Made by a program: the position numbers and the translations under genes
DNA from: Desulfovibrio sp.
GTDB lineage: Bacteria > Desulfobacterota > Desulfovibrionia > Desulfovibrionales > Desulfovibrionaceae
Direction: 5' to 3'
DNA: 8,971 nt
Assembly (NCBI GenBank): GCA_028708195.1
Contig: JAQVZK010000011.1
Location: 1 to 8,971 of the forward strand
In this document: in pieces, positions 1 to 5,828 of the stretch
How the letters are laid out: every line of letters starts with the position of its first letter
Position numbering within the stretch: the stretch's first letter is position 1
The notes under the pieces: model-generated
What the model was told of the DNA's origin: nothing
Databases searched by the model: none
What the model saw: only the letters and a program-made list of their open reading frames with translations

Positions 1-459
1 GGCATGCTGGTGGGCAACTCAAGCGCCTTCACCTTTCTTGTGCACGCCGAGACCGAGCGCAATGAATACGTTGCCGCCCGCCCCTTTCGCGTCAACGCCG
101 GTGCCGTGCACGCCTATGTGCGCCTGCCCGGCGACCAGACCACCTACCTTGGCGAATTCAAGGCCGGGCAGGAAGTGCTTATTGTGGACTACACTGGCGA
201 AACCAGCGTGGCCACCCTTGGCCGCGTCAAGATTGAAGTGCGCCCCATGCTGCTGGTGGAGGCCCAGGTGCAGACCGAAGACGGCGTAAAAACCGGGGCT
301 GTTTTTCTGCAAAATGCCGAAACCATCCGCCTGACCACGCCCGAAGGCGAAGCTGTCAGTGTTGTGGACCTCAAGCCCGGCGACAGGGTTCTTTGCCGGC
401 TGGATGAAGCGGGCCGCCACTTTGGCATGCGCGTGCGCGAAGACATCCGGGAGGTCTGA
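1..459 (+). CDS. 3-dehydroquinate synthase II (archaeal type), C-terminal part; 5' truncated
   Basis: The frame is open from base 1 and the gene starts upstream of the window. About 152 residues remain, close to the C-terminal half of a family usually around 320-380 residues. Seen: a run matching the type II enzyme, including GMLVGNSS at the start, LVHAETE, ARPFRVNAGAVHAYV, the YLGEFKAG block, LQNAETIRL, VVDLKPGD and a final RHFGMRV. These are familiar from the Methanocaldococcus jannaschii MJ1249 family. Known for the family: NAD-dependent oxidative deamination and cyclisation of 2-amino-3,7-dideoxy-D-threo-hept-6-ulosonate to 3-dehydroquinate, replacing the classical DAHP/AroB entry to the shikimate pathway. 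It is cytoplasmic. The stop lies one base before pheA, so it is probably the promoter-proximal part of the same operon. In D. vulgaris the gene before it is an aldolase-like enzyme making the substrate; that gene would lie outside this window. It is unrelated in sequence to classical AroB, so I give no aroB symbol. Confidence 0.93.
   Translation, partial: GMLVGNSSAFTFLVHAETERNEYVAARPFRVNAGAVHAYVRLPGDQTTYLGEFKAGQEVLIVDYTGETSVATLGRVKIEVRPMLLVEAQVQTEDGVKTGAVFLQNAETIRLTTPEGEAVSVVDLKPGDRVLCRLDEAGRHFGMRVREDIREV
449..454 (+). promoter_or_regulatory. Ribosome binding site of pheA
   Basis: GGGAGG ends six bases before the ATG at 461. This is a near-ideal Shine-Dalgarno match and spacing. It fixes the pheA start there rather than at the upstream in-frame ATG at 359, which would run deep into the preceding gene. 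Confidence 0.75.
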
Positions 460-460
460 C

Positions 461-1699
461 ATGGACGGCAACAACAGCCACTGGCCCGGTTCCGCCTCCC
501 TGCCGGGGGCGGAAGAACAGGCCCACAATGCTGACGAGCGTCTTTCGGCCATCCGCAATGAAATCGATTCCGTCGATCAGGAACTGCTGAGTCTTTTCAA
601 CCGCCGCGCCTCGCTCAGCCGTGAAGTGGGCCATATCAAGGCCGATGTGCCGGGCATCATCTTCAAACCCGTGCGCGAAAAAGAAGTGCTCGACAGCCTG
701 GCCGCCCGTAACCCCGGCCCCCTGCCAGAGGACCATTTGCGGGCCATCTGGCGCGAAATATTTTCCTCCTCACGCGCGCTGCAACGTCCGCAAAACGTTG
801 CCTATCTGGGGCCAGAGGGTACCTTCTCCTACTTTGCGGGTGTGGAATATCTGGGGCATGCGGCCACCTTCCATCCCTGTAACGACCTTGTGCAGGTATT
901 TGAAGAAGTGTCGTCGGGGCGCTGTGAACTTGGGGTTGTTCCGCTGGAAAACTCTTTGCAGGGCACCGTTGGCGTCAGCTTTGACCTCTTTCTCAAGCAC
1001 GATGTCTTTATTCAGGCAGAACTTTTCTCGCGCATTTCGCACTGCCTTTTGAGCAATGCGCCTTCTCTGGCCGCTGTGCGCACTGTCTATTCGCACCCCC
1101 AGCCTCTGGCCCAGTGTGGCGGCTGGCTGCGCGCCCATTTGCCCAATGCGGGGCTTATACCTGTAGAATCCACCGCCGCCGCCGCGCAGCGGGCCACGCA
1201 GGGCGAAGATCAGGGGCACACCGCCGCCATCGGCCACGGCAAGCTGGCCGACCTCATGGGCCTTGGCGTTCTTGCCAGCCGCATTGAGGACGAACCCGGC
1301 AACTGGACGCGCTTTGTCATCATCGGCCCCAAGGTCAGCGGCGGGCAGGGCGGCAACAAGGTGCAGAATCCCCAGCCGGGACACAGCGGGGCAGACAAGA
1401 CATCCCTGCTCTTCACCCTGCCTGACAAGGCCGGGGCGCTCTCATACGTGCTGGATTTGCTGGCCGCCAACGGCATCAACATGCGCAAGCTGGAATCGCG
1501 CCCCCTGCGCGGCCAACGCTGGAAGTACGTGTTCTTTGCCGATGTGGAGAGTGATCTGGAAGACCCGTGCTATGCCGCCCTGCTGACACAACTGCACGAA
1601 GCCTGTACCAGCTTTCGCATTTTGGGCAGCTACCCAATGGGGCCGCAACTGGACCGCCTTGACCTTCATACGGACGAACCGGAGCAGCAAGAATCATGA
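461..1699 (+). CDS. pheA: Bifunctional chorismate mutase / prephenate dehydratase (P-protein)
   Basis: A 412-residue cytoplasmic enzyme that converts chorismate to prephenate and then to phenylpyruvate for phenylalanine synthesis. Domains seen: an AroQ-type chorismate mutase helix bundle at about residues 24-105 (RNEIDSVDQELLSLFNRR, then KPVREKEVL); a prephenate dehydratase domain at about 112-290 beginning AYLGPEGTFS, with VPLENSLQGTV and the catalytic NWTRF motif at 281-285; and a C-terminal ACT domain at about 313-392 with PDKAGALS and the ESRP motif (345-348). In this family the GAL and ESRP motifs bind phenylalanine for feedback inhibition, so allosteric control is likely. The first 23 residues are a polar extension. 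Residues 291-312 form a Gly/Gln-rich linker before the ACT domain that is longer than usual. The start has a strong ribosome binding site. The stop overlaps the aroA start as ATGA. Confidence 0.96.
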   Translation: MDGNNSHWPGSASLPGAEEQAHNADERLSAIRNEIDSVDQELLSLFNRRASLSREVGHIKADVPGIIFKPVREKEVLDSLAARNPGPLPEDHLRAIWREIFSSSRALQRPQNVAYLGPEGTFSYFAGVEYLGHAATFHPCNDLVQVFEEVSSGRCELGVVPLENSLQGTVGVSFDLFLKHDVFIQAELFSRISHCLLSNAPSLAAVRTVYSHPQPLAQCGGWLRAHLPNAGLIPVESTAAAAQRATQGEDQGHTAAIGHGKLADLMGLGVLASRIEDEPGNWTRFVIIGPKVSGGQGGNKVQNPQPGHSGADKTSLLFTLPDKAGALSYVLDLLAANGINMRKLESRPLRGQRWKYVFFADVESDLEDPCYAALLTQLHEACTSFRILGSYPMGPQLDRLDLHTDEPEQQES

Positions 1700-3147
1700 G
1701 CCAGACCAAGGATACCGTGGCTGTCGCCAACAATATGAGCGCCGCAAGCACCGTGGACGCGGTGGCGGTTACCGCCCCGGCTTCAAAGTCGGTTTCGCAC
1801 CGTTACCTCATGGGCGCGGCCCTGGCCCACGGCACATCCATTGTACGCCACACGCTTGAAAGCCGCGACCTTGAGCGCACCCGCGCCATCCTTTGCGCGG
1901 CAGGCGCCACAATGGAAGAACTGCCCGAAAGCACCGCCGCCGGGGCATGGCGCGTTACGGGCATGAATGGCAGGCCTTTGGGCGGCACCAATTCAGCGCC
2001 GCTTTCCTGTGATGTGGAAGAATCAGGCACCACCTGTCGCCTGCTCACGGCTGTACTGGCCGCCGGGCAGGGCGTGTTTCGCATTCACGGTGCCGGGCGC
2101 ATGCACGAGCGGCCCATTGCCGATCTGACCAATGCCCTGGCCACGCTGGGCACAAAAACCGCCTTTGAACAAAAGCCGGACTGCCCCCCCTGCGTCATCA
2201 CCGCCAACGGCCTTGACCCGGCCCGCTGCAACGGCCTGGTGGAACTGGGCATGGATATTTCAAGCCAGTATTTTTCTGGCCTGCTGCTGGCGGCACCTCT
2301 GGGGCCAGCGCCCCTGACCATCGCTCTGGGCGGGCAGAAGGCCGTGTCCTGGCCCTATGTTGGCCTGACGCTGCAATGCCTTACAGACTACGGCATCCAG
2401 TTTGAAGTACACATTCGCCCGAACCCTGAAGCAGAATGGCAGACATTGCCCACGGGCGCGTGGCGTCAGCTTGCTGAAGCCCGGCCCAGCTGCCTGCGCG
2501 TTACCGTGCATCCCGGCCACTACCGCGCGGGAGAATATACGGTAGAAGGCGACTGGTCGGGCGCGTCCTACCTGCTGGCCGCTGGCGCATTGGGGCGCCG
2601 TCCTGTGCGTGTGCAGGGCCTGCGCGCCGACTCCCTGCAGGGTGACCGCGCCATGCTGGACATCCTGCAAAAAATGGGGGCGCAGGTAAACGTGGAGCCG
2701 CAGGCCGTCACCGTGTATCCCTCCCGCCTGCACGGGGTTGAGCTGGACATGGGGCACTGCCCCGACCTTGTGCCCACGGTGGCCATGCTGGCAGCCTTTG
2801 CCCAGGGTTCCACCCGCATTCGCAATGTGGCCCATTTGCGTCACAAAGAATCTGACCGCATCAAGGCCCCGGCTGCGGAGCTTGCCAAAGCCGGTGTTAT
2901 AATTGATGAACTTTCAGACGGCATGCTGGTCAACGGCCTTGGCGGACGCAACAACGGCAAGCCCAACCACCCAATGCTGCCCGAAGGGCAAAGCCTGTCG
3001 GCCCACAACGACCACCGCATCGCCATGTCGCTGGCCCTGCTGGACTTGTGCCAGCCTGAAGCCACTGTGCGCTCGCGGCTGGACGACCCCTCGGTAGTGA
3101 GCAAGTCTTTTCCGCAGTTCTGGAACATATGGGAGCGGTTGGCATGA
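1696..3147 (+). CDS. aroA: 3-phosphoshikimate 1-carboxyvinyltransferase (EPSP synthase)
   Basis: A 483-residue cytoplasmic enzyme that transfers enolpyruvyl from phosphoenolpyruvate to shikimate 3-phosphate, the sixth step of the shikimate pathway. Substrate-binding landmarks are all visible: APASKSVSHR (K31, S32, R36); ESGTTCRLL (109-117), the counterpart of the E. coli GNAGTAMRP loop; HERPI (R139); SSQYFSG (189-195); EGDWSGASYLLAAGA (284-298); PDLVPTVAML with catalytic Asp357; RHKESDRIK (E385, R388); HNDHRIAM (R441); and VVSKSFPQF (K470). It is longer than the usual 430-450 residues, partly through about 25 N-terminal residues before the first strand and loops near 85-105 and 238-265. The start at 1696 is supported by the ATGA overlap with pheA. 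The Shine-Dalgarno is weak and far (GGAG near 1680), which fits translational coupling. The next in-frame Met (residue 14) has no better site. Confidence 0.97.
   Translation: MSQTKDTVAVANNMSAASTVDAVAVTAPASKSVSHRYLMGAALAHGTSIVRHTLESRDLERTRAILCAAGATMEELPESTAAGAWRVTGMNGRPLGGTNSAPLSCDVEESGTTCRLLTAVLAAGQGVFRIHGAGRMHERPIADLTNALATLGTKTAFEQKPDCPPCVITANGLDPARCNGLVELGMDISSQYFSGLLLAAPLGPAPLTIALGGQKAVSWPYVGLTLQCLTDYGIQFEVHIRPNPEAEWQTLPTGAWRQLAEARPSCLRVTVHPGHYRAGEYTVEGDWSGASYLLAAGALGRRPVRVQGLRADSLQGDRAMLDILQKMGAQVNVEPQAVTVYPSRLHGVELDMGHCPDLVPTVAMLAAFAQGSTRIRNVAHLRHKESDRIKAPAAELAKAGVIIDELSDGMLVNGLGGRNNGKPNHPMLPEGQSLSAHNDHRIAMSLALLDLCQPEATVRSRLDDPSVVSKSFPQFWNIWERLA
3131..3135 (+). promoter_or_regulatory. 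Ribosome binding site deciding the tyrA start
   Basis: GGGAG lies eight bases before the ATG at 3144 and inside the end of aroA. An in-frame ATG at 3129 lies upstream of this motif and has no comparable site of its own. The motif therefore favours 3144, which also gives an ATGA overlap with the aroA stop. Confidence 0.6.
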
Positions 3148-4121
3148 CAGACCACACAGCCTCAACCCCAAAATCCGTGGAGCCTGCCGGCCACGCCGCG
3201 GCAAACAAGCCAGTGCTTAGCCCGCCTGCGTCGGTGCCTTCAGCACAAGCCCAACCCGCTTCCTCCCGCACGCAAGGCAAGGGGGACGTTACCGGGGGTA
3301 GTCCACGCCCTGACGCCGCGCCCAGCCGCACCCAAATCAAGACTGTTATTGTGGGTTCGCAGGGCCGCATGGGGGCCATGCTCATGAGCCACGCCGCAGC
3401 CGCCGGGCTTGTGGTGGAGGGCGTGGATGTGCCCCTTACGCCAGAAAAGCTGGCACGCGCCTGCGCGGGAGCGCACATGGCTGTCATTTGCGTGCCAGCC
3501 GCCGTATTTGACCATGTGGCTACGGCGGTGTGCCCCCATTTGCCGTCCACTGCGGTGCTGGCCGACATCACGTCGGTAAAGGAGCAGCCCCTGCGCCAGA
3601 TGGAACGCGTCTGGCCCGGCCCGGTGGTGGGCACGCACCCGCTTTTCGGCCCCAGCCCAGAACCAGGTGCAGACCTGCCAGTGGCCATTACCCCCGGCCA
3701 CCACGCCAAACCGGAACATCTGGCAATGGTTGAAAACTTTTTTACCAGCCTTGGCTGCCGCACATTTTTGACCACGGCTGTAAAGCACGATCAGGCAATG
3801 GCGCGCATCCAGAACATGAACTTTATCAGCAATCTTGCCTACTTTTCCATGCTGGCCGGGCAGGACGACCTGCTGCCCTTTCTCACGCCGTCTTTCCGGC
3901 GGCGGCAAAATTCGGCCCGCAAAATGCTTACTGAGGACGCCCGCCTCTTCGCCGGACTGTTTGAGGCCAACGCCCACAGTCACGAAGCCGTGCGTCAGTT
4001 CCGTAAAATGCTTAACCTAGCCGCCGCCGGAGACATTGACCTGCTCTGCGAAAAGGCGGCCTGGTGGTGGCCGGATGAGAGCACCGACAGCGAAGGAAAA
4101 ACAGAATACAAAATCGTGTAA
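3144..4121 (+). CDS. tyrA: Prephenate dehydrogenase with a disordered N-terminal extension
   Basis: A 325-residue NAD(P)-dependent enzyme expected to oxidatively decarboxylate prephenate to 4-hydroxyphenylpyruvate for tyrosine synthesis. Residues 1-63 are low-complexity and rich in Ala, Pro, Ser and Gln, and look disordered. A Rossmann domain follows: KTVIVGSQGRMG with the glycine motif at 71-77, an acidic residue (D95) after strand 2 that suggests NAD preference (inference), VICVP at 114-118 and DITSVKEQPL at 141-150. Active-site motifs are THPLFGP (164-170) and KHDQAMARIQ (214-223), both resembling the dehydrogenase half of E. coli TyrA, including the catalytic His of the HPxFGP block. A helical dimerisation domain completes the protein. 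There is no chorismate mutase domain and no ACT domain, so in this operon the mutase step would come from PheA. It is the last gene before the terminator hairpin. Arogenate use instead of prephenate cannot be excluded from sequence alone. Confidence 0.93.
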   Translation: MTDHTASTPKSVEPAGHAAANKPVLSPPASVPSAQAQPASSRTQGKGDVTGGSPRPDAAPSRTQIKTVIVGSQGRMGAMLMSHAAAAGLVVEGVDVPLTPEKLARACAGAHMAVICVPAAVFDHVATAVCPHLPSTAVLADITSVKEQPLRQMERVWPGPVVGTHPLFGPSPEPGADLPVAITPGHHAKPEHLAMVENFFTSLGCRTFLTTAVKHDQAMARIQNMNFISNLAYFSMLAGQDDLLPFLTPSFRRRQNSARKMLTEDARLFAGLFEANAHSHEAVRQFRKMLNLAAAGDIDLLCEKAAWWWPDESTDSEGKTEYKIV

Positions 4122-4151
4122 CCTGTTGTAATGTTATAATTTTAATGCTCT

Positions 4152-4191
4152 GTGGGGGAGGGGCCCTTTTGTAAAAGGGCCCCTCCCCCAC
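4152..4191. terminator. Strong GC-rich hairpin between convergent genes; probable bidirectional terminator
   Basis: A perfect 19-bp inverted repeat occupies 4152-4170 and 4173-4191, separated by only GT, so the effective loop includes the inner T/A pairs. The stem is GTGGGGGAGGGGCCC plus four T/A pairs. It begins 30 bases after the tyrA stop and ends 22 bases before the stop of the convergent MFS gene. On the plus strand the T-rich tract (TTTTCTTTTCT at 4205-4215) follows about 13 bases after the stem, not immediately; a small AAGC/GCTT stem (4196-4206) directly precedes most of it. No T tract follows on the minus strand. Termination is inferred from stem strength and position. Confidence 0.75.
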
Positions 4192-4213
4192 GCACAAGCG
4201 ACGCTTTTCTTTT

Positions 4214-5452
4214 CTAGCGCTTACGTGAGTGGCCCCGCCGCGCAGCGGCCTCCACCGCGTCCCCTTCCCGCAGGTACATGCTCAACCCCAGCGAAAGCAA
4301 CAACAAGACAACAAAGCCCGCATCCGCAGCCCCGTAGCCGCCCGTAAGTTCGTAAGAATACCCCATGATGGGATACCCCACGCAACGCAGCACGATAAAG
4401 ATGGACACAAACTTATAGGAAGGCAAAAAATTTCCACTGCCATAATAGTAGGAAACCACCGCAGGCAGCACCGTCCACAACCCGCCGACGCACAAACCAA
4501 AGCTGAGGCTAAAAACAGTCATGCTCCACAGATTGGCTGGCAAAAACCCAAGGCACAGGCTCAGGGCGCAGGCCAGCATGATGCCGTGAGCGGCGGCCAG
4601 GGGGGTGAAACGGTCGCAGGCCCAGCCCCAGGCGTATTTGCCCAAAGCCGCGCACAATGCGGCAGAGCAGGCCAGCAGCATAGCGGGATAGGGTGCAATG
4701 CCCAGATCCACAAAGCGGGGTTTCATCTGACTCATGACTGACGAGCTGACCATCAGGGCCAGGCCGAAGGCCATTCCCATGCAATAGGCACGGGGCGAAT
4801 GCAGAAGCCCCTTGAGGGATGTGTCTGGCGCTGGGCGCTTGTGGCCCATTATGGGATCATGCTTTCTGCCGTCGGGGTGCAGATGCATGGTCTGCGGCGT
4901 GTCCCGCACCAGCATCCAGGCCATGGGGGCCAGCGCGCAGGTCAAAAGACCAATGACAAGATAGGCCGTGCCCACGCCAAAGTGGTTGATGAGCACCATA
5001 GTTACCAAAGGCAGCACAACACCTGACAGGGAGGTACCCGCATTGACCATGCCGAATGCCCGACCGCGAAAATAGTGAAACCAGTTGCTGACGAGGGCAT
5101 TGCCCACCACGCCCCCACATATCTGGGTGGCGCTCCAGGCAATGGTGAGCAGCAGGGTGAAGAGCATGATGTTGCCCGTCATGCCCTGAAGGATGGTAGC
5201 CAGACCGCCCACAAGCGCCCCCGCTGCCATGAGCTTGCGCAGCGAATATCGGCTGGACAGTGAGGCCGCCACAGGCATGGCCAGTTGCCCCACCAGTGAG
5301 GCTGCGGCCATGCTGATATTGATCTCTGCGCGCGTCCAGCCATAGGCCGTGCACAAGGGTTCCATAAAAGCATTCATGCAGTAGAGCACACTGCCCTGAA
5401 GCATAAAGTTGCCGCTCATTGAAAGCAGGCTGATTTTCCAACCGTAAAACAT
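4214..5452 (-). CDS. MFS transporter, oxalate/formate or monocarboxylate antiporter-like
   Basis: A 412-residue inner-membrane protein with about 12 hydrophobic segments in two halves, joined by a polar His/Pro-rich central loop at about residues 184-222. Family marks: an opening MFYGWK common in the oxalate:formate antiporter group; YGWTRAEI after helix 1; NWFHYFRGRAFGMVNAGTSL (123-142), the loop 4-5 signature; and GKYAWGWACDRF (271-282) in loop 8-9, matching the GxxxGxxxDR pattern. The equivalent loop 2-3 motif is degenerate (SSRYSLRKL, 66-74). The start at 5452 is preceded by GGGGAAG with short spacing. An in-frame GTG at 5614 would add 54 residues including a thirteenth hydrophobic stretch, and is less likely. 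It is convergent with the aromatic operon and divergent from flhB, so neither neighbour indicates the substrate. Organic acid transport is inferred from family resemblance only. Confidence 0.88.
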   Translation of the reverse strand: MFYGWKISLLSMSGNFMLQGSVLYCMNAFMEPLCTAYGWTRAEINISMAAASLVGQLAMPVAASLSSRYSLRKLMAAGALVGGLATILQGMTGNIMLFTLLLTIAWSATQICGGVVGNALVSNWFHYFRGRAFGMVNAGTSLSGVVLPLVTMVLINHFGVGTAYLVIGLLTCALAPMAWMLVRDTPQTMHLHPDGRKHDPIMGHKRPAPDTSLKGLLHSPRAYCMGMAFGLALMVSSSVMSQMKPRFVDLGIAPYPAMLLACSAALCAALGKYAWGWACDRFTPLAAAHGIMLACALSLCLGFLPANLWSMTVFSLSFGLCVGGLWTVLPAVVSYYYGSGNFLPSYKFVSIFIVLRCVGYPIMGYSYELTGGYGAADAGFVVLLLLSLGLSMYLREGDAVEAAARRGHSRKR

Positions 5453-5503
5453 GTCTTCCCCAATATTGCGCCCTGCGGGGGCTGCCTTGCACATAAAGGA
5501 CTG

Positions 5504-5522
5504 TGCGGGCACCTGCGGGCAC
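5504..5522. repeat. Tandem TGCGGGCAC pair, 10-bp period
   Basis: TGCGGGCAC occurs at 5504-5512 and again at 5514-5522, so the copies are one helical turn apart. A looser relative, TGCGGGGGC, lies at 5474-5482. The pair sits 52-70 bases upstream of the MFS start on the minus strand. This could be an operator, or simply GC-rich chance repetition. Confidence 0.4.
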
Positions 5523-5682
5523 GTTATTGCATCTTCTACCGTACGTATATTTACCACCAGTTCGGCCAGCCCTGTCACAAAGGCCAGTACCGCCGCCGCA
5601 GCCAGTACAGCCACGCAGCGCGTGCCTGCACATACACCCCTTCCCGCCCATGCTCAAGCCCGCGTTATCCTGCATGGCGGGC

Positions 5683-5698
5683 CGGCTTGGGCAATGCG
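5683..5698 (+). promoter_or_regulatory. Weak sigma-54 (-24/-12) promoter candidate upstream of flhB
   Basis: GG at 5684-5685 and GC at 5696-5697 have the exact 12-base register of sigma-54 promoters, within CGGCTTGGGCAATGCG. The consensus is TGGCACG-N4-TTGC, so several flanking positions mismatch. It would start transcription near 5709 and leave about 120 bases of leader before flhB. Flagellar genes in many bacteria use sigma-54, which makes the location plausible, but the match alone is weak. Confidence 0.2.
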
Positions 5699-5816
5699 CG
5701 CCTATCCGCCAGCGAATACAAACGCCTGTCTGAGCCGTGCCCTTTTTCACCGGGCATGCTTCTTGCTCATTACAATGGCGCACGGCTTTTTCTTGAAACC
5801 GCGCCAATTAAACGAC

Positions 5817-5822
5817 GGCGGA
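5817..5822 (+). promoter_or_regulatory. Ribosome binding site deciding the flhB start
   Basis: GGCGGA lies six bases before the ATG at 5829. Other in-frame ATGs at 5775 and 5451 lack such a site and would add residues unlike any FlhB, so 5829 is chosen. Confidence 0.5.
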
Positions 5823-5828
5823 TACGGC

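Larger units (their letters stand above)
5453..5828. other. Divergent intergenic region between the MFS gene and flhB
   Basis: These 376 bases separate two divergent starts and should hold the promoters of both. I find no protein here with recognisable motifs. Long open frames exist on both strands, but they read as Ala- or Cys-rich shadows in GC-rich DNA. No clear sigma-70 pair with proper spacing is visible on either strand. Noted elements are two copies of TGCGGGCAC with a 10-bp period (5504-5522), a small TGCCC/GGGCA hairpin (5738-5756) and a weak sigma-54-like motif (5683-5698). Confidence 0.7.

Noticed and set aside
19..558. Minus-strand open frame across the dehydroquinate synthase and pheA start.
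   Set aside because: The plus-strand frames carry conserved enzyme motifs. The antisense product is low-complexity His/Gly/Ala with no signature.
5453..5614. A 54-residue N-terminal extension of the MFS transporter from a GTG at 5614, including a hydrophobic Ala/Val/Leu stretch.
   Set aside because: It would give a thirteenth membrane segment, the GTG lacks a good ribosome binding site, and the MFYGWK start at 5452 matches the family and has GGGGAAG just upstream.
5763..5776. TTGCTC and TACAAT as a sigma-70 promoter before flhB.
   Set aside because: The two hexamers are only 2 bases apart, and no -35 element lies about 17 bases upstream of TACAAT.
5776..5791. TGGCGCACGGCTTTTT as a sigma-54 promoter.
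   Set aside because: It has the GG element but no GC at the -12 position.
4857..5807. Long minus-strand open frame overlapping the MFS gene.
   Set aside because: Its product is Cys-, Arg- and Gly-rich with no domain pattern, while the overlapping frame encodes a clear 12-helix transporter.
5451..5828. Plus-strand in-frame extension of flhB (starts at 5451 or 5775).
   Set aside because: The residues resemble no part of FlhB, no ribosome binding site is visible, and it would overlap the divergent promoter region. The start at 5829 gives a normal FlhB length.
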